A stretch of 64,000 nt of DNA from DATFNI01 sp963787205 (GCA_963787205.1 CAWBCD010000006.1:1-64000), one strand, 5' to 3'; positions 26,338 through 35,959 are shown, counted from the first letter of the stretch. Numbers and translations are program-made. Notes: a model not told the origin generated them from the sequence alone.

Positions 26338-26777
26338 GGTTGTTATTCGGAATATTAAAGTCTGATCTGGAAACAGGTCCTCTTATTAAGTAAGCATACC
26401 ACTGGCTGGTACCTCATGCCGTTTCGAGCTATCCTCATTGAGCAAGATCATCCCAAGCAGGGCACTCCTGTGTAAAATTTATTGGCATTTTCCAAGTGCC
26501 CATTGAATGACACACCTGATTTTTGCGGACAAAATGTTGTAACCATCTTTCAATGGACAGGTTAGAAAATTAGAGTATAATGTACAAGCACTTGAATGAC
26601 AACCTGGATCAGCCGTGTGTTAGCCAAACCCATCAAACGGTTGTACCCCATAAGATCGCATCAAAATGCATGGATCTATTTTCGCCACTTTTCTGTTTGA
26701 ATTACATAAATATCAATAATGCATAAACCTTCAGGAGGCTTTGTAATCCATTATTTTCGCTTTCCCGATGGGATTAG
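26338..26777. other. Gene-free divergent region between the exonuclease and cfa
   Basis: This 440-base region separates two divergent genes and must hold both promoters. No open frame has protein-like sequence. No palindrome, repeat or consensus promoter was convincing. Confidence 0.4.
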
Positions 26778-27938
26778 ATGCGCGAGGATGTTTTTCCAAA
26801 GCCTCCTGTAACAAATGTTACTGTTGTGAGGATCAAAGAAACACTTCAAAATTGGCTGCAATCTGCAGATGTTCGTTTGAATGGGGACAGACCCTGGGAT
26901 ATACAGGTACACAACCCCAAATTATATCTAAGAATACTGGCCGGCGGGTCGCAGGCCGCCGGTGAATCGTATATGGATGGCTGGTGGGATTCCAAATCCC
27001 TGGATGAGACATTCACCCGCATACTAAAGTCTGGAATCGATCAGAAGGTAAATTACACTCCCAGTTCAGTATGGAACTTCGTGGTTGCAAGTTTGCGCAA
27101 CCTGCAAAGTACAGCACGTGCGTTTCAAATTGGCGAACGGCATTATGACACCGGAAATGAGTTGTTTCGCCTGATGCTGGACAAGCGAATGATATACAGT
27201 TGCGGATATTGGCAAAATGCAAAAAGCCTTGATGACGCGCAGGAAGCTAAGCTCGATCTCATCTGTCGCAAGCTGCATCTCAGGGAAGGGATGAAGGTTC
27301 TTGATTTAGGATGCGGTTGGGGTGGGTTTGCACGGTATGCTGCCAAAAATTATGGTGTAAGAGTGGTTGGTCTCACCGTTTCAAAAAGGCAGGCGGAACT
27401 GGCCCGGGAAAAGTGCGAAGAATTGCCCATCGAGATTCGACTGCAGGATTACCGCGATATCAATGAACCGTTCGACCGGGTTGTTTCGATCGGCATGTTT
27501 GAGCACGTTGGAAAAAAGAACTATCGAACATTCATGGAAGTGGCGCACAGATGCCTGAAAGAGGATGGCCTGCAATTGCTGCACTGTATTGGAAGCAACA
27601 TATCGGTAAACATGACGGACCCGTGGATTCACAAGTACATCTTCCCTAACGGGATGATCCCGTCGGCCCAACAGATAAGCAAAGCGTCCGAGGGGCTCTT
27701 CATAGTTGAGGATTGGCATAATTTCGGTCCTTTTTACGATAACACACTGATGGCCTGGTACCATAACTTCACCGGCAGCTGGGACAAGATCAAAGATCGT
27801 TATGACTCCCGTTTCTACCGAATGTGGACCTATTATTTACTCGTTTCAGCCGCCTCATTCCGCGCCCGAAAAAACCAGCTTTGGCAGATTGTTCTCTCCA
27901 AAAAAGGAACTACCCGGCAGTATCAAAGTGTAAGATAG
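26778..27938 (+). CDS. cfa: Cyclopropane-fatty-acyl-phospholipid synthase
   Basis: Cfa adds a methylene bridge from S-adenosylmethionine to unsaturated acyl chains of membrane phospholipids. The SAM motif is VLDLGCGWGGFARYAA near residue 174. Other family blocks are HYDTGNELFRLMLDKRMIYS, SIGMFEHVGKKNYRTF and FPNGMIPSAQQI. At 386 residues the enzyme has the E. coli-type length with the N-terminal lipid-binding domain (GESYMDGWWDSKSLDE). The gene is monocistronic. Confidence 0.95.
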   Translation: MREDVFPKPPVTNVTVVRIKETLQNWLQSADVRLNGDRPWDIQVHNPKLYLRILAGGSQAAGESYMDGWWDSKSLDETFTRILKSGIDQKVNYTPSSVWNFVVASLRNLQSTARAFQIGERHYDTGNELFRLMLDKRMIYSCGYWQNAKSLDDAQEAKLDLICRKLHLREGMKVLDLGCGWGGFARYAAKNYGVRVVGLTVSKRQAELAREKCEELPIEIRLQDYRDINEPFDRVVSIGMFEHVGKKNYRTFMEVAHRCLKEDGLQLLHCIGSNISVNMTDPWIHKYIFPNGMIPSAQQISKASEGLFIVEDWHNFGPFYDNTLMAWYHNFTGSWDKIKDRYDSRFYRMWTYYLLVSAASFRARKNQLWQIVLSKKGTTRQYQSVR

Positions 27939-28071
27939 TGATATAAGGGAATAGGGAATTTGGAATTGAGGAGCTTTCAAATACTGCATCTGGATTGCCC
28001 GCCACAAATCCACAGCAGAATAACAACGCCATTGCACGGCAGAGACGATGCAACAAGTTTATGATGTAAAA

Positions 28072-28101
28072 AAAGGCACCCACCTCGCGATAGGTACCTT
28101 T
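28072..28101 (-). terminator. Intrinsic terminator of the transhydrogenase operon
   Basis: The arms AAAGGCACC and GGTACCTTT pair with one mismatch. On the minus strand the hairpin is followed by a run of T (28068-28074). It lies 55 bases after the pntB stop codon. Confidence 0.65.
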
Positions 28102-28156
28102 CAAAAAATTATGAATACCTGAATTTCTTAATTCAAAATTCAAAATTAAGAATTAG

Positions 28157-29584
28157 TTAGTCTTCCACTTCTTTCAAAGCAGTTGACAGGGCCATCAGTG
28201 ACTTCTTTGCATCGCCGAAGAACATGTAGGTATTTTCCTTGTAGAAGAGTTCGTTATCAATACCTGCAAAGCCAGGGTTCAGCGAACGTTTGAACACAAC
28301 AACTGTGCGAGCCTGGTCCACATTCAGAATCGGCATACCATAAATCGGGCTGCCTGGATTGGTGTGAGCAGCAGGGTTTACAACGTCATTGGCTCCAATC
28401 ACAAGCACGACGTCAGTATGTTCAAATTCTGGATTGATCTCATCCATATCATATAACTGATCATAAGGTACGTTGGCTTCAGCCAGCAACACGTTCATGT
28501 GACCAGGCATACGTCCGGCAACCGGGTGAATACCATATTTCACATTAACACCGTGCTCTTCGAGCAGGTTGGCCACGTCGCGGATGGCATGTTGTGCCTG
28601 GGCAACGGCAAGACCGTAACCCGGAACGATGATCACGTTTTGTGCGTAGGCTGTCATCACAGCAACATCATCGGCTTCTGCACGACGAATGGTTTTGTTT
28701 ACGTCGCCTGTGTCCGTAGAGCCAGCGACTTTAATGTCTGAGCCGAAAGCACCGAACAGCACATTATTCAGTGAGCGGTTCATGGCCTGACACATGATAT
28801 AGGTAAGAATGATACCGGATGCGCCGACCAGGGCACCACTTACGATCAGCAGATTATTGTTCAGTACAAAACCTGTGGCTGCAGCAGCCAGACCGGAATA
28901 GGAGTTCAGGAGACAGATAACCACCGGCATATCTGCACCTCCGATTGGTATAACAAGTGTCACCCCGAGGACCAATGAAATGATGAGCAAAACGATCAGG
29001 TACCAGTTCTCGGCCGGGTTAATGACAAATAAAACCCCGGACGCAAACATGACTAATGCAAGAATGCTGTTGACAATCTTTTGACCGCTGTACGTAATCG
29101 GATTTCCACTCACGATTCCTTTCAATTTCCCGAAAGCAATGAAACTTCCCGAAAACGTAACGGAACCGATCAGGATACTCAGAGCAACGGTAATCAGTTC
29201 ACTGTTGCCGTGAGTCATTGGAGCCGTGCGGTAGAAGTCACCTACGGCAACTAGTACCGAGGCGCCGCCACCGAATCCATTGAACAGGCCGACCATTTCA
29301 GGCATGCTCGTCATTTCTACCTTGTAGGCGGAAACGATCCCTATAAGGCTGCCGATGATGATCCCAATAATGATCATCTCAAAAGTCACAATATGGTAAT
29401 CAAGCAGGGTAACAATAATACCCATCAACATGCCCACTGCCGACCATATATTTCCGGACCGTGCCGTAGACGGCGAACTCATCCGTTTCAGGCCGATAAT
29501 AAACAAGATAATAGCGACCAAATAGACTAACTGTGTAAAATCAGGTACCATCACCTGAAGTGAATGTGGGAAAAATCGACTCAT
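28157..29584 (-). CDS. pntB: NAD(P) transhydrogenase subunit beta
   Basis: PntB forms the NADP(H)-binding domain III and most of the membrane domain of the proton-translocating transhydrogenase, which makes NADPH at the expense of the proton gradient. The 475-residue protein has about eight to nine helices and a C-terminal Rossmann domain. Domain III motifs include VIVPGYGLAVAQAQHA, HPVAGRMPGHMNVLLAEA and VLVIGANDVVNPAA. The start overlaps the small subunit gene by four bases. Confidence 0.96.
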   Translation of the reverse strand: MSRFFPHSLQVMVPDFTQLVYLVAIILFIIGLKRMSSPSTARSGNIWSAVGMLMGIIVTLLDYHIVTFEMIIIGIIIGSLIGIVSAYKVEMTSMPEMVGLFNGFGGGASVLVAVGDFYRTAPMTHGNSELITVALSILIGSVTFSGSFIAFGKLKGIVSGNPITYSGQKIVNSILALVMFASGVLFVINPAENWYLIVLLIISLVLGVTLVIPIGGADMPVVICLLNSYSGLAAAATGFVLNNNLLIVSGALVGASGIILTYIMCQAMNRSLNNVLFGAFGSDIKVAGSTDTGDVNKTIRRAEADDVAVMTAYAQNVIIVPGYGLAVAQAQHAIRDVANLLEEHGVNVKYGIHPVAGRMPGHMNVLLAEANVPYDQLYDMDEINPEFEHTDVVLVIGANDVVNPAAHTNPGSPIYGMPILNVDQARTVVVFKRSLNPGFAGIDNELFYKENTYMFFGDAKKSLMALSTALKEVED

Positions 29585-29862
29585 CGTTGGCTACCCTTTT
29601 TCTTAAACATTTGAAGCATGCGGTCGGTGACTGCGTAACCACCTACCACGTTGATTGTTGCAAAGATGATGGCAATCAGCCCCAGCCAGGATGTCAGGGT
29701 ACTGGATGCTTCTCCGGCCACTACCAGGGCACCAATAATGGTGATACCAGAAATGGCATTGGAACCGGACATCAATGGGGTGTGAAGCGTTGTGGGAACC
29801 TTTGAGATAACCTCAAAACCCACAAAACTCGCCAACACGAATACGAACAAGTTCATTATCAT
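29581..29862 (-). CDS. pntAB: NAD(P) transhydrogenase subunit alpha, membrane part
   Basis: This 93-residue protein carries three membrane helices. It corresponds to the C-terminal membrane part of E. coli PntA. Family motifs are GFEVISKVPTTLHTPLMSGS and NVVGGYAVTDRMLQMF. In this organism alpha is split in two genes, as in Rhodospirillum. It lies 30 bases after the soluble alpha gene and overlaps pntB by four bases. Confidence 0.94.
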   Translation of the reverse strand: MIMNLFVFVLASFVGFEVISKVPTTLHTPLMSGSNAISGITIIGALVVAGEASSTLTSWLGLIAIIFATINVVGGYAVTDRMLQMFKKKGSQR

Positions 29863-29892
29863 GGTATTCCTCCGTTTGGATAAACTGTTTTG

Positions 29893-31023
29893 CTAAAGTT
29901 CGCCTTTTAGGATAGCAGGACTCACGATCTCCCCTTTGTGGGTAATCGTCGCATTTTTAATGATTTCATCTTCAAAGTCCAGATTCAATGCTCCGTCCTT
30001 TATCAGCAGATCGATAAGTGCTGAAATATTTTTGGAATAGAGCTGGCTGGCATGTACCGGTAACAATGAAGTGATATTCAACGGACTGTGGATCGTAACA
30101 CCTTTGTGAACAATGGTCTCACCCGGTTTTGTAAGTTCACAGTTTCCACCTTGTTCTCCTGCCAGATCGATTATGACTGAACCATTTGCCATCTCTTCAA
30201 CGGTTTCCTTCGTAATCAGCCGAGGGGCCGGTTTCCCCGGAATCAATGCTGTTGTAATCACAATATCCGACCGCTTGGCATGATTATGAATAGCCTGCTT
30301 CTGCCGCTTCTGACTTTCTTCGGAAAGTTCTTTAGCGTAACCGCCCTTGGTTTCCGTTTCCTCTTCTTCGAGTTTCACTTCCACAAACTTGGCTCCCAGA
30401 CTTTCCACCTGTTCTTTTACAGCAGGACGCACATCAAACGCCTCAACAATAGCACCCAGACGGCGGGCAGTGGCAATGGCCTGAAGTCCGGCTACACCGG
30501 CTCCGAGCACAAGAGCACGTGCTGGCGGAATGGTACCGGCAGCTGTCATCATCATGGGCATATACTTGCCCAGTGAATCGGCTGCGATCAGAACGGCCTT
30601 ATAGCCTGCGATAGAACTCATGGAAGAAAGTGCGTCCATTTTCTGGGCGCGGGTAATACGTGGCACGGCATCGAGACCGATAGCCGTCACTTTAGCCTTT
30701 TTGAGCTGTTCAACCAGATCTTTATTGAATAACGCTCCTAAAAAGGAGACGATAACCATATCCGGTTTCATTTGCCCAATCTCATCAGGTTCCGGTTTTT
30801 GCACCTTAATCAAGATATTGGCCGATGAGAGAATTTCCGAGGCGCTGTCCTTTATTTTAGCACCCGCGTCGATGTAAGTCTGATCTGTAAAAGAAGATGC
30901 TTCACCAGCCCCTTTTTCAATCCAGACTTCCAGATTTTGTTTTGTGAGTGCCTTAACACTTTCAGGCACCAAAGCCACACGACTCTCGCCTTTGGCTTGT
31001 TCTTTTAATACGGCAATTATCAC
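29893..31023 (-). CDS. pntAA: NAD(P) transhydrogenase subunit alpha, soluble NAD-binding part
   Basis: This 376-residue protein is domain I of transhydrogenase, related to alanine dehydrogenase. It binds NAD(H) through VLGAGVAGLQAIATARRLGA followed by VEAFDVRPAVKEQVESLGA. The mobile loop region and DIVITTALIPGKPAPRLIT are typical. It is first in the three-gene pnt operon. A sequence TACATTTG on the minus strand at 31129-31122, about 100 bases upstream, matches the Bacteroidetes -7 element, although no clear -33 element was found. Confidence 0.96.
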   Translation of the reverse strand: MIIAVLKEQAKGESRVALVPESVKALTKQNLEVWIEKGAGEASSFTDQTYIDAGAKIKDSASEILSSANILIKVQKPEPDEIGQMKPDMVIVSFLGALFNKDLVEQLKKAKVTAIGLDAVPRITRAQKMDALSSMSSIAGYKAVLIAADSLGKYMPMMMTAAGTIPPARALVLGAGVAGLQAIATARRLGAIVEAFDVRPAVKEQVESLGAKFVEVKLEEEETETKGGYAKELSEESQKRQKQAIHNHAKRSDIVITTALIPGKPAPRLITKETVEEMANGSVIIDLAGEQGGNCELTKPGETIVHKGVTIHSPLNITSLLPVHASQLYSKNISALIDLLIKDGALNLDFEDEIIKNATITHKGEIVSPAILKGEL

Positions 31024-31393
31024 AGTAGGTAACCTCCTCAGTCGATGATATGTACACTAATAGTCAACTGGAATCATGGTTAAATGATCGACAACTATAA
31101 TGTTTTAAAGTCAAACAGTTGCAAATGTAAGTAATTCAGAATAGATGTGATAGTTCTAGCCATTGATTCGACTATGCATATTTTGCTAGAAACCCTTCTA
31201 TTTTTAACAAAATTCGATTTTCCGGTAAGATTATCTTCTCCCAGCCCATCATTATGGGAGAAGTTGGATTTTTTAATAGTTATTTTTCAGTCAGCCCGAA
31301 ACGAAGTCGGGATACCAAATTTGATCAAACTTCGTTAACTTTATAACTATACAGTTTTATAATAGATTTTTATCACTCACACAATTTTCGATT
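31024..31393. other. Divergent region between pnt and trxB
   Basis: These 370 bases hold no supported gene and should contain promoters for both operons. The minus-strand TACATTTG (31129-31122) fits a -7 element for pnt. A hairpin facing trxB is listed separately. Confidence 0.45.
31235..31271 (+). terminator. Orphan terminator-like hairpin upstream of trxB
   Basis: Nine-base arms CTTCTCCCA and TGGGAGAAG enclose an 11-base loop and are followed by TTGGATTTTTT. No plus-strand gene ends nearby, since all genes from 28157 to 31023 are on the other strand. It could be a leader attenuator of trxB or a relic. Confidence 0.4.
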
Positions 31394-32362
31394 ATGGAAG
31401 ATATCGCTGGAAAAACGTTTAAGGTTGTGATCGTGGGTAGTGGTCCGGCCGGTTTGACGGCGGCCTTGTATGCAGCTCGAGCCGACCTGAAACCAATCAT
31501 TTTTGAGGGTCCCGAACCGGGAGGGCAGTTGATGACAACAACCGATGTGGAGAATTTTCCTGGTTTCCCCGAAGGAATTATGGGTCCCAAAATGATGGAC
31601 CTGTTTCGCGAACAGGCAAAACGTTTCGGTGCCGATTGCCGCTATGGAATGGTCACTAATATCGATTTTGACAAACGTCCGTTCAAACTGACCATCGACG
31701 AAAGTACGGAAATCTACGCCCAGGCTATTGTGGTATCCACAGGCGCATCGGCCAAGTGGATGGGAATTGACAGCGAGCAGCGTTTGCGCGGCTATGGTGT
31801 ATCTGCCTGTGCAACCTGCGACGGTGCTTTTTTCCGCAATCAACATGTTGCAGTTGTCGGTGGCGGCGATACTGCCATGGAAGAAGCCACGTTCCTGACC
31901 AAATTCGCCAGCAAGGTCTCAATCATCCATCGACGTGACGAACTTCGTGCTTCCAAAGCTATGCAGCACAAAGCATTAAACAATCCTAAGATTGAGTTTG
32001 TCTGGGATAGCGTAGTTGATGAGGTACTCGGCAACAAGCTGGTTGAAGGCCTCACGGTCAAAAATGTTAAGACCGGTGAGATCACAAAGCTTGACGACGT
32101 GACCGGCCTGTTCCTGGCCATCGGGCACAAACCGAACACCGATCTGTTCAAAGGTGTGCTTGATATGGACGATGTGGGTTATATCAAGACCCAAAACAAA
32201 TCATCCTATACTAATGTTGAAGGTATTTTCGCCTGTGGCGATGCCCAGGACAGCAAGTATAGACAAGCCGTTACCGCGGCAGGCTCCGGCTGTATGGCAG
32301 CCATCGACGTAGAACGTTGGCTCCAGGAAGTCGAAGAACCGGTTGTTGAAAAATCGGCTTAG
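31394..32362 (+). CDS. trxB: Thioredoxin-disulfide reductase
   Basis: TrxB reduces thioredoxin with NADPH. The 322-residue flavoprotein has the FAD motif VIVGSGPAGLTAALYAARA, the redox-active pair in SACATCDGAFF (C139, C142), the NADPH motif VVGGGDTAMEEATFL and the C-terminal FAD motif GIFACGDAQDSKYRQAVTAAG. The length is typical of the bacterial low-molecular-weight type. It is followed by a strong bidirectional terminator. Confidence 0.96.
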   Translation: MEDIAGKTFKVVIVGSGPAGLTAALYAARADLKPIIFEGPEPGGQLMTTTDVENFPGFPEGIMGPKMMDLFREQAKRFGADCRYGMVTNIDFDKRPFKLTIDESTEIYAQAIVVSTGASAKWMGIDSEQRLRGYGVSACATCDGAFFRNQHVAVVGGGDTAMEEATFLTKFASKVSIIHRRDELRASKAMQHKALNNPKIEFVWDSVVDEVLGNKLVEGLTVKNVKTGEITKLDDVTGLFLAIGHKPNTDLFKGVLDMDDVGYIKTQNKSSYTNVEGIFACGDAQDSKYRQAVTAAGSGCMAAIDVERWLQEVEEPVVEKSA

Positions 32363-32460
32363 ATTCGGAAGGAAGGATATAGGGAATATGGGTCCTTGCC
32401 TGTTACGGGTGTCGATATTGGAAAGAAACAACTTGTAACTCGCAACACGTATCTGAACCT

Positions 32461-32548
32461 CGTCGCACGGGCTCTGCCCTGCGACGCCGTTGTCTCATTT
32501 CAGTTTGAAAATGAGTTTCGACATCGCACTCTTTGGCTGCGGGCCAAA
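32461..32548. other. Three consecutive hairpins between trxB and the DUF4342 gene
   Basis: Three stems follow each other. The first pairs CGTCGCA with TGCGACG and GGG with CCC, with one bulged C (32461-32486). The second pairs CTCATTT with AAATGAG (32494-32515). The third pairs TTTGGC with GCCAAA (32532-32548). The pattern could be a structured RNA or repeat remnants; the strand is undetermined. A weak 60-codon frame covers the same bases but looks random. The whole 360-base gap (32363-32722) has no other content except the terminator. Confidence 0.35.
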
Positions 32549-32634
32549 AGCACTGTAATCATCATGTTTGGGATTTAACAGTTTTTTTTGCATTGCGGTC
32601 AATCTAACCGCTTCGAAAGCATTTAGTGCAACAT

Positions 32635-32664
32635 AAAAAAGCCTCCCGTCAAGGAGGCTTTTTT
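32635..32664. terminator. Bidirectional terminator between trxB and the DUF4342 gene
   Basis: The stem GCCTCC/GGAGGC is extended by six A on the left and six T on the right, so it can serve trxB on the plus strand and the DUF4342 gene on the minus strand. Confidence 0.88.
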
Positions 32665-32722
32665 ATTTGGTATCCATTGTTTTCAAGATCTTAGATATCA
32701 GACTTTAGATATTCGATCTGAA

Positions 32723-33133
32723 CTATTTTTTCTTTTTGCTCTCTTTTTCTTCTTCGTCTTTATCCTCACCCTCATCTTCATCTTCATCGTCCTCGTCTTC
32801 CACCTCGATGAACTGGGCATCCACCTCGTGTTCGTCAACGGGTTCTTCGCGTTCGACGTATATGCTATAATCGTTCATAAACAGGGCGAAGAAGCCGAGA
32901 GAGGTGATCAGCGGACCCATGGCTAAAAATGTTGCGCCCAACCCGGCCACGCCAACACTCACCGGGACATCAACCAGGACGTCCCCCTTTGTGTTGCGTA
33001 CACTGATGCGTTTAACGTTGCCTTCGTGGATGAGCTCGCGTATCCGGTCGATCAGTTCGGCACCCGTTACACGAATGTCTTCTATGATTGTTCTGGTATT
33101 AGTAGTCATGGCAACTGGTGTTAATTTATTCAT
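32723..33133 (-). CDS. DUF4342 domain protein with a highly charged tail
   Basis: This 136-residue protein matches the DUF4342 pattern: an N-terminal helix (VTGAELIDRIRELIHEGNVK), a strand pair (RISVRNTKGDVLVDVPVSVG) and a hydrophobic, probably membrane-inserted region (VGVAGLGATFLAMGPLITSL). The function of the family is unknown. The last 35 residues are almost only Asp, Glu and Lys (EDEDDEDEDEGEDKDEEE and then SKKKK). A second in-frame ATG eight codons downstream is a possible start. The gene is divergent from yifB. Confidence 0.78.
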   Translation of the reverse strand: MNKLTPVAMTTNTRTIIEDIRVTGAELIDRIRELIHEGNVKRISVRNTKGDVLVDVPVSVGVAGLGATFLAMGPLITSLGFFALFMNDYSIYVEREEPVDEHEVDAQFIEVEDEDDEDEDEGEDKDEEEKESKKKK

Positions 33134-33201
33134 AATCTCGTGTAAGGTTTGTGTTCCTCTATGTTCTTATTACGTAGAGACGCTAAAAAAGATACACGAT
33201 T

Positions 33202-34743
33202 ATGCTAGCTCACGTTCATTGCGCATCAACATTTGGGGTAGACGCCCATCTTATCGATGTGGAAGTCAATATGACTTCTGCATTTCCAAAATATAACCTG
33301 GTAGGCTTGCCCGACAGGGCGATCAACGAATCGTATGCCCGCATCGACGCCGCCCTGAAAAACACCGGTTATCATGTTCCAAGGGGACGCATAACCATCA
33401 ACCTGGCACCTGCCGATCTTCCTAAGGAAGGCAGCGCGTTCGACCTGCCGATAGCTGTGGGGTTATTGGCGGTATCTCATCAAATCAAACCAAAGAAACT
33501 GGAAGACACGCTTATTCTGGGAGAACTGGCGCTTGACGGTCAGTTACGTCCGGTAAAGGGAGTTCTTCCCATCGCCGTGGCCTCCCAAAGAGCCGGCCTG
33601 AAGAACCTGATTGTGCCTGCTGACAATGCGTACGAGGCCGGTGTAGTTGACGGATTGGACGTATACGGCCTGCGGCATGTTGGGGATGTTATTCAATGGA
33701 TGAACGATGAAAATGAGTATGATCCGGTTTCAATCGATATGAACAAACTGTTTACCAATGGTCAGAGTCGCGATATGGTGGATTTTATGGATGTCCGCGG
33801 CCAGGAAAATGTGAAGCGTGCGCTGGAGGTGGCTGCCGCTGGCGGACACAATATCATTATGGTCGGCCCGCCGGGTTCCGGAAAGACGATGCTGGCCCGG
33901 CGTCTGCCCACCATCCTGCCGCCGATGAACCTGCACGAAGCACTGGAAACCACCAAGATCCACTCGGTATCCGGACTTCTGCCGCCTGGCAAAGGTTTGA
34001 TCACCCACCGCCCGTTTCGGTCGCCTCATCATACGGTTTCCGATGTTGCGCTTGTAGGTGGTGGCAGCATCCCGATGCCGGGCGAAATCTCACTGGCACA
34101 CAACGGAGTCCTTTTCCTGGATGAACTGCCGGAATTCAAACGAAGTGCCCTGGAAGTGCTGCGACAGCCGCTTGAGGACGGAATGGTGAGCATATCCCGT
34201 GCGCGAATGAGTGTCAACTATCCGAGCAAGATCATGCTGGTAGCCTCGATGAATCCATCACCTTCGGGCGACTGGTACGATCCGTCGGATTCGGCAGGCG
34301 CCTCACCGGCGCAGATGCAGCGGTACCTGGGAAAGATCAGCGGACCGCTGCTCGACCGTATTGATCTTCATATCGAAGTAAACAAGGTCAGTTTCGAAGA
34401 GTTAAACAGCAAGTCGGCCGGAGAACCATCGGATAAGGTCCGTGCACGCGTGATCGATGCCCGCAACATCCAACACTCCCGGTTTATGGGTATCGACGGC
34501 GTTTATTGCAACGCCCAGATGACCACCCGGATGGTCCGCCGAATCTGCAAAATTGATGAAGCCGGATCGCAATTGCTAAAGAAAGCCATCAACCGCCTTG
34601 GTCTCTCTGCACGTGCTTATGATCGCATCCTCAAAGTCTCACGCACCATTGCGGACCTGGCACATACAGAAACCATTCAAACGGCACATCTTGCTGAAGC
34701 GATTCAATATCGCAGTTTGGATAGATCAGGATGGCTGGGCTAA
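33202..34743 (+). CDS. comM: YifB/ComM family Mg-chelatase-like AAA+ ATPase
   Basis: This 513-residue protein has an N-terminal ChlI-like domain of ribosomal S5 fold (about residues 1-165). A central AAA+ domain follows with Walker A MVGPPGSGKTMLARR and Walker B GVLFLDELPEF. The C-terminal Mg_chelatase_C domain ends in RILKVSRTIADLAHTETIQ. ComM-type proteins are hexameric helicases that promote branch migration in natural transformation, as shown in Vibrio and Haemophilus. Whether this organism is competent is not visible here. The gene is monocistronic. Confidence 0.92.
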   Translation: MLAHVHCASTFGVDAHLIDVEVNMTSAFPKYNLVGLPDRAINESYARIDAALKNTGYHVPRGRITINLAPADLPKEGSAFDLPIAVGLLAVSHQIKPKKLEDTLILGELALDGQLRPVKGVLPIAVASQRAGLKNLIVPADNAYEAGVVDGLDVYGLRHVGDVIQWMNDENEYDPVSIDMNKLFTNGQSRDMVDFMDVRGQENVKRALEVAAAGGHNIIMVGPPGSGKTMLARRLPTILPPMNLHEALETTKIHSVSGLLPPGKGLITHRPFRSPHHTVSDVALVGGGSIPMPGEISLAHNGVLFLDELPEFKRSALEVLRQPLEDGMVSISRARMSVNYPSKIMLVASMNPSPSGDWYDPSDSAGASPAQMQRYLGKISGPLLDRIDLHIEVNKVSFEELNSKSAGEPSDKVRARVIDARNIQHSRFMGIDGVYCNAQMTTRMVRRICKIDEAGSQLLKKAINRLGLSARAYDRILKVSRTIADLAHTETIQTAHLAEAIQYRSLDRSGWLG

Positions 34744-34905
34744 GTGGAATTTTGAATTATGAATGTTGAATTATGAATTGGAGCTGTTGTGAATCGGGGA
34801 ACATAACAGGTGCCCATGGAATACGGACTATGGCTTCTTCTCATGGACACTCGAATCTGACCGATCCTATTTAACGTGAGTTCGACATAAGATTCATAAA
34901 AGTAC

Positions 34906-35959
34906 TCAGTGTTGTTTCGTTGTATCGGATAAAACACCGTGATAAATCAGATTCGTAGTCCCCGCTGTTACACCCCACGTAGTAAAGAAAACCTCCTGTT
35001 TGAAAATCAATTCCCGGAATACTGGTCCCGGCATATCTTCTGGTATCCCAAACAGATATTTGGTATTGGTTCCGTTATAATGCATAATCCCATTCCAAGT
35101 ATACAGGAAGAGATCTTTACTATTGCGTCCGCTTGCACCCAACAACGGTTCAGGACCGGTCATAATAGAGGCAAACTGGCCCGCGGCATTTCTGATGAAT
35201 TCATTCGCTCTATATGTTCCCAGACGGTCTCCATTCACGAAATACGTTTGATTCCCTATGTTATTTATCCATAATGTACCCTCTCTATTACTTGCTCTTG
35301 AGTTGATTAGTTGCAGTCGCCCTTCAGCATATTTATATATGTAATTCGTATCAGGGATTCCTGCATGATAATTGGATCCCCCTCCTATGTAGATATTCCC
35401 CTCTTCTCCTCGTATTCGCTGAAGTTGAACCCCAAAATGGGTAACCATCAATAATTTCCACGACCTGCCATCGTAATGCAATAAAAAACTCTTGCCACTC
35501 CCAATACCGACGCATAAACATTGGAAGGAGATGAACCCCAAATACCCATTATATCCAGATACCCCTGACTCATTCCCTCAATGCTGGTAGTAAATGCAAG
35601 AGACCATTGGTTCCCGTCAAAATGATAAATTTTCCCATCGACACCCCCGGTCCAAATATCATCCTTAGCAAAACCAAAGATACAGTGTAATTCAGGGCTC
35701 ACCCTCTGATTCCAGGGTGACCATGTCGATCCATTATAATGCCAAACGGTATGTAACCCGCCGCCCAAACATCATTCGGGCTCGCTCCCCAGATACCCAT
35801 AATAAATCCGTTGGGCCTGTTGGTAAGGGTGTCCACAGTCCAGGTATAATCTCTGCGGCCGGAAGAAAATTCGGGGTCTTTTTTGTTCTCAAATAACCCG
35901 CAGCTTGCCACGGCCAACAAAAGCGCTATCAGTATGTATATTCTCCATCTCAATCTCAT
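34906..35959 (-). pseudogene. Propeller-like surface lipoprotein gene with two frameshifts
   Basis: Three overlapping minus-strand frames read as one protein. The first (from 35959) has a lipoprotein signal peptide ending in LAVASC and the motif IMGIWGASPNDVWAAG. The second continues with VWHYNGSTWSPWN, DDIWTGGVDGKIYHFDGNQW and IMGIWGSSPSNVYASV. The third has FLLHYDGRSWKLL and runs to the C-terminus. Frame changes fall near 35750-35770 (in GGGCGGCGGG) and near 35490-35510 (beside an A-run). The repeating I-W-G-S-S-P-N-D-V-W and HYDG-W motifs suggest a propeller of about 345 residues. It is either decayed or affected by two sequencing errors. Confidence 0.7.

Noticed and set aside
32396..32578. 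60-codon plus-strand frame after trxB
   Set aside because: It coincides with the hairpins and reads like random sequence; no ribosome site.
34906..35959. Programmed frameshifting in the propeller lipoprotein
   Set aside because: Two separate frame changes without a slippery heptamer and downstream structure are better explained by indels.
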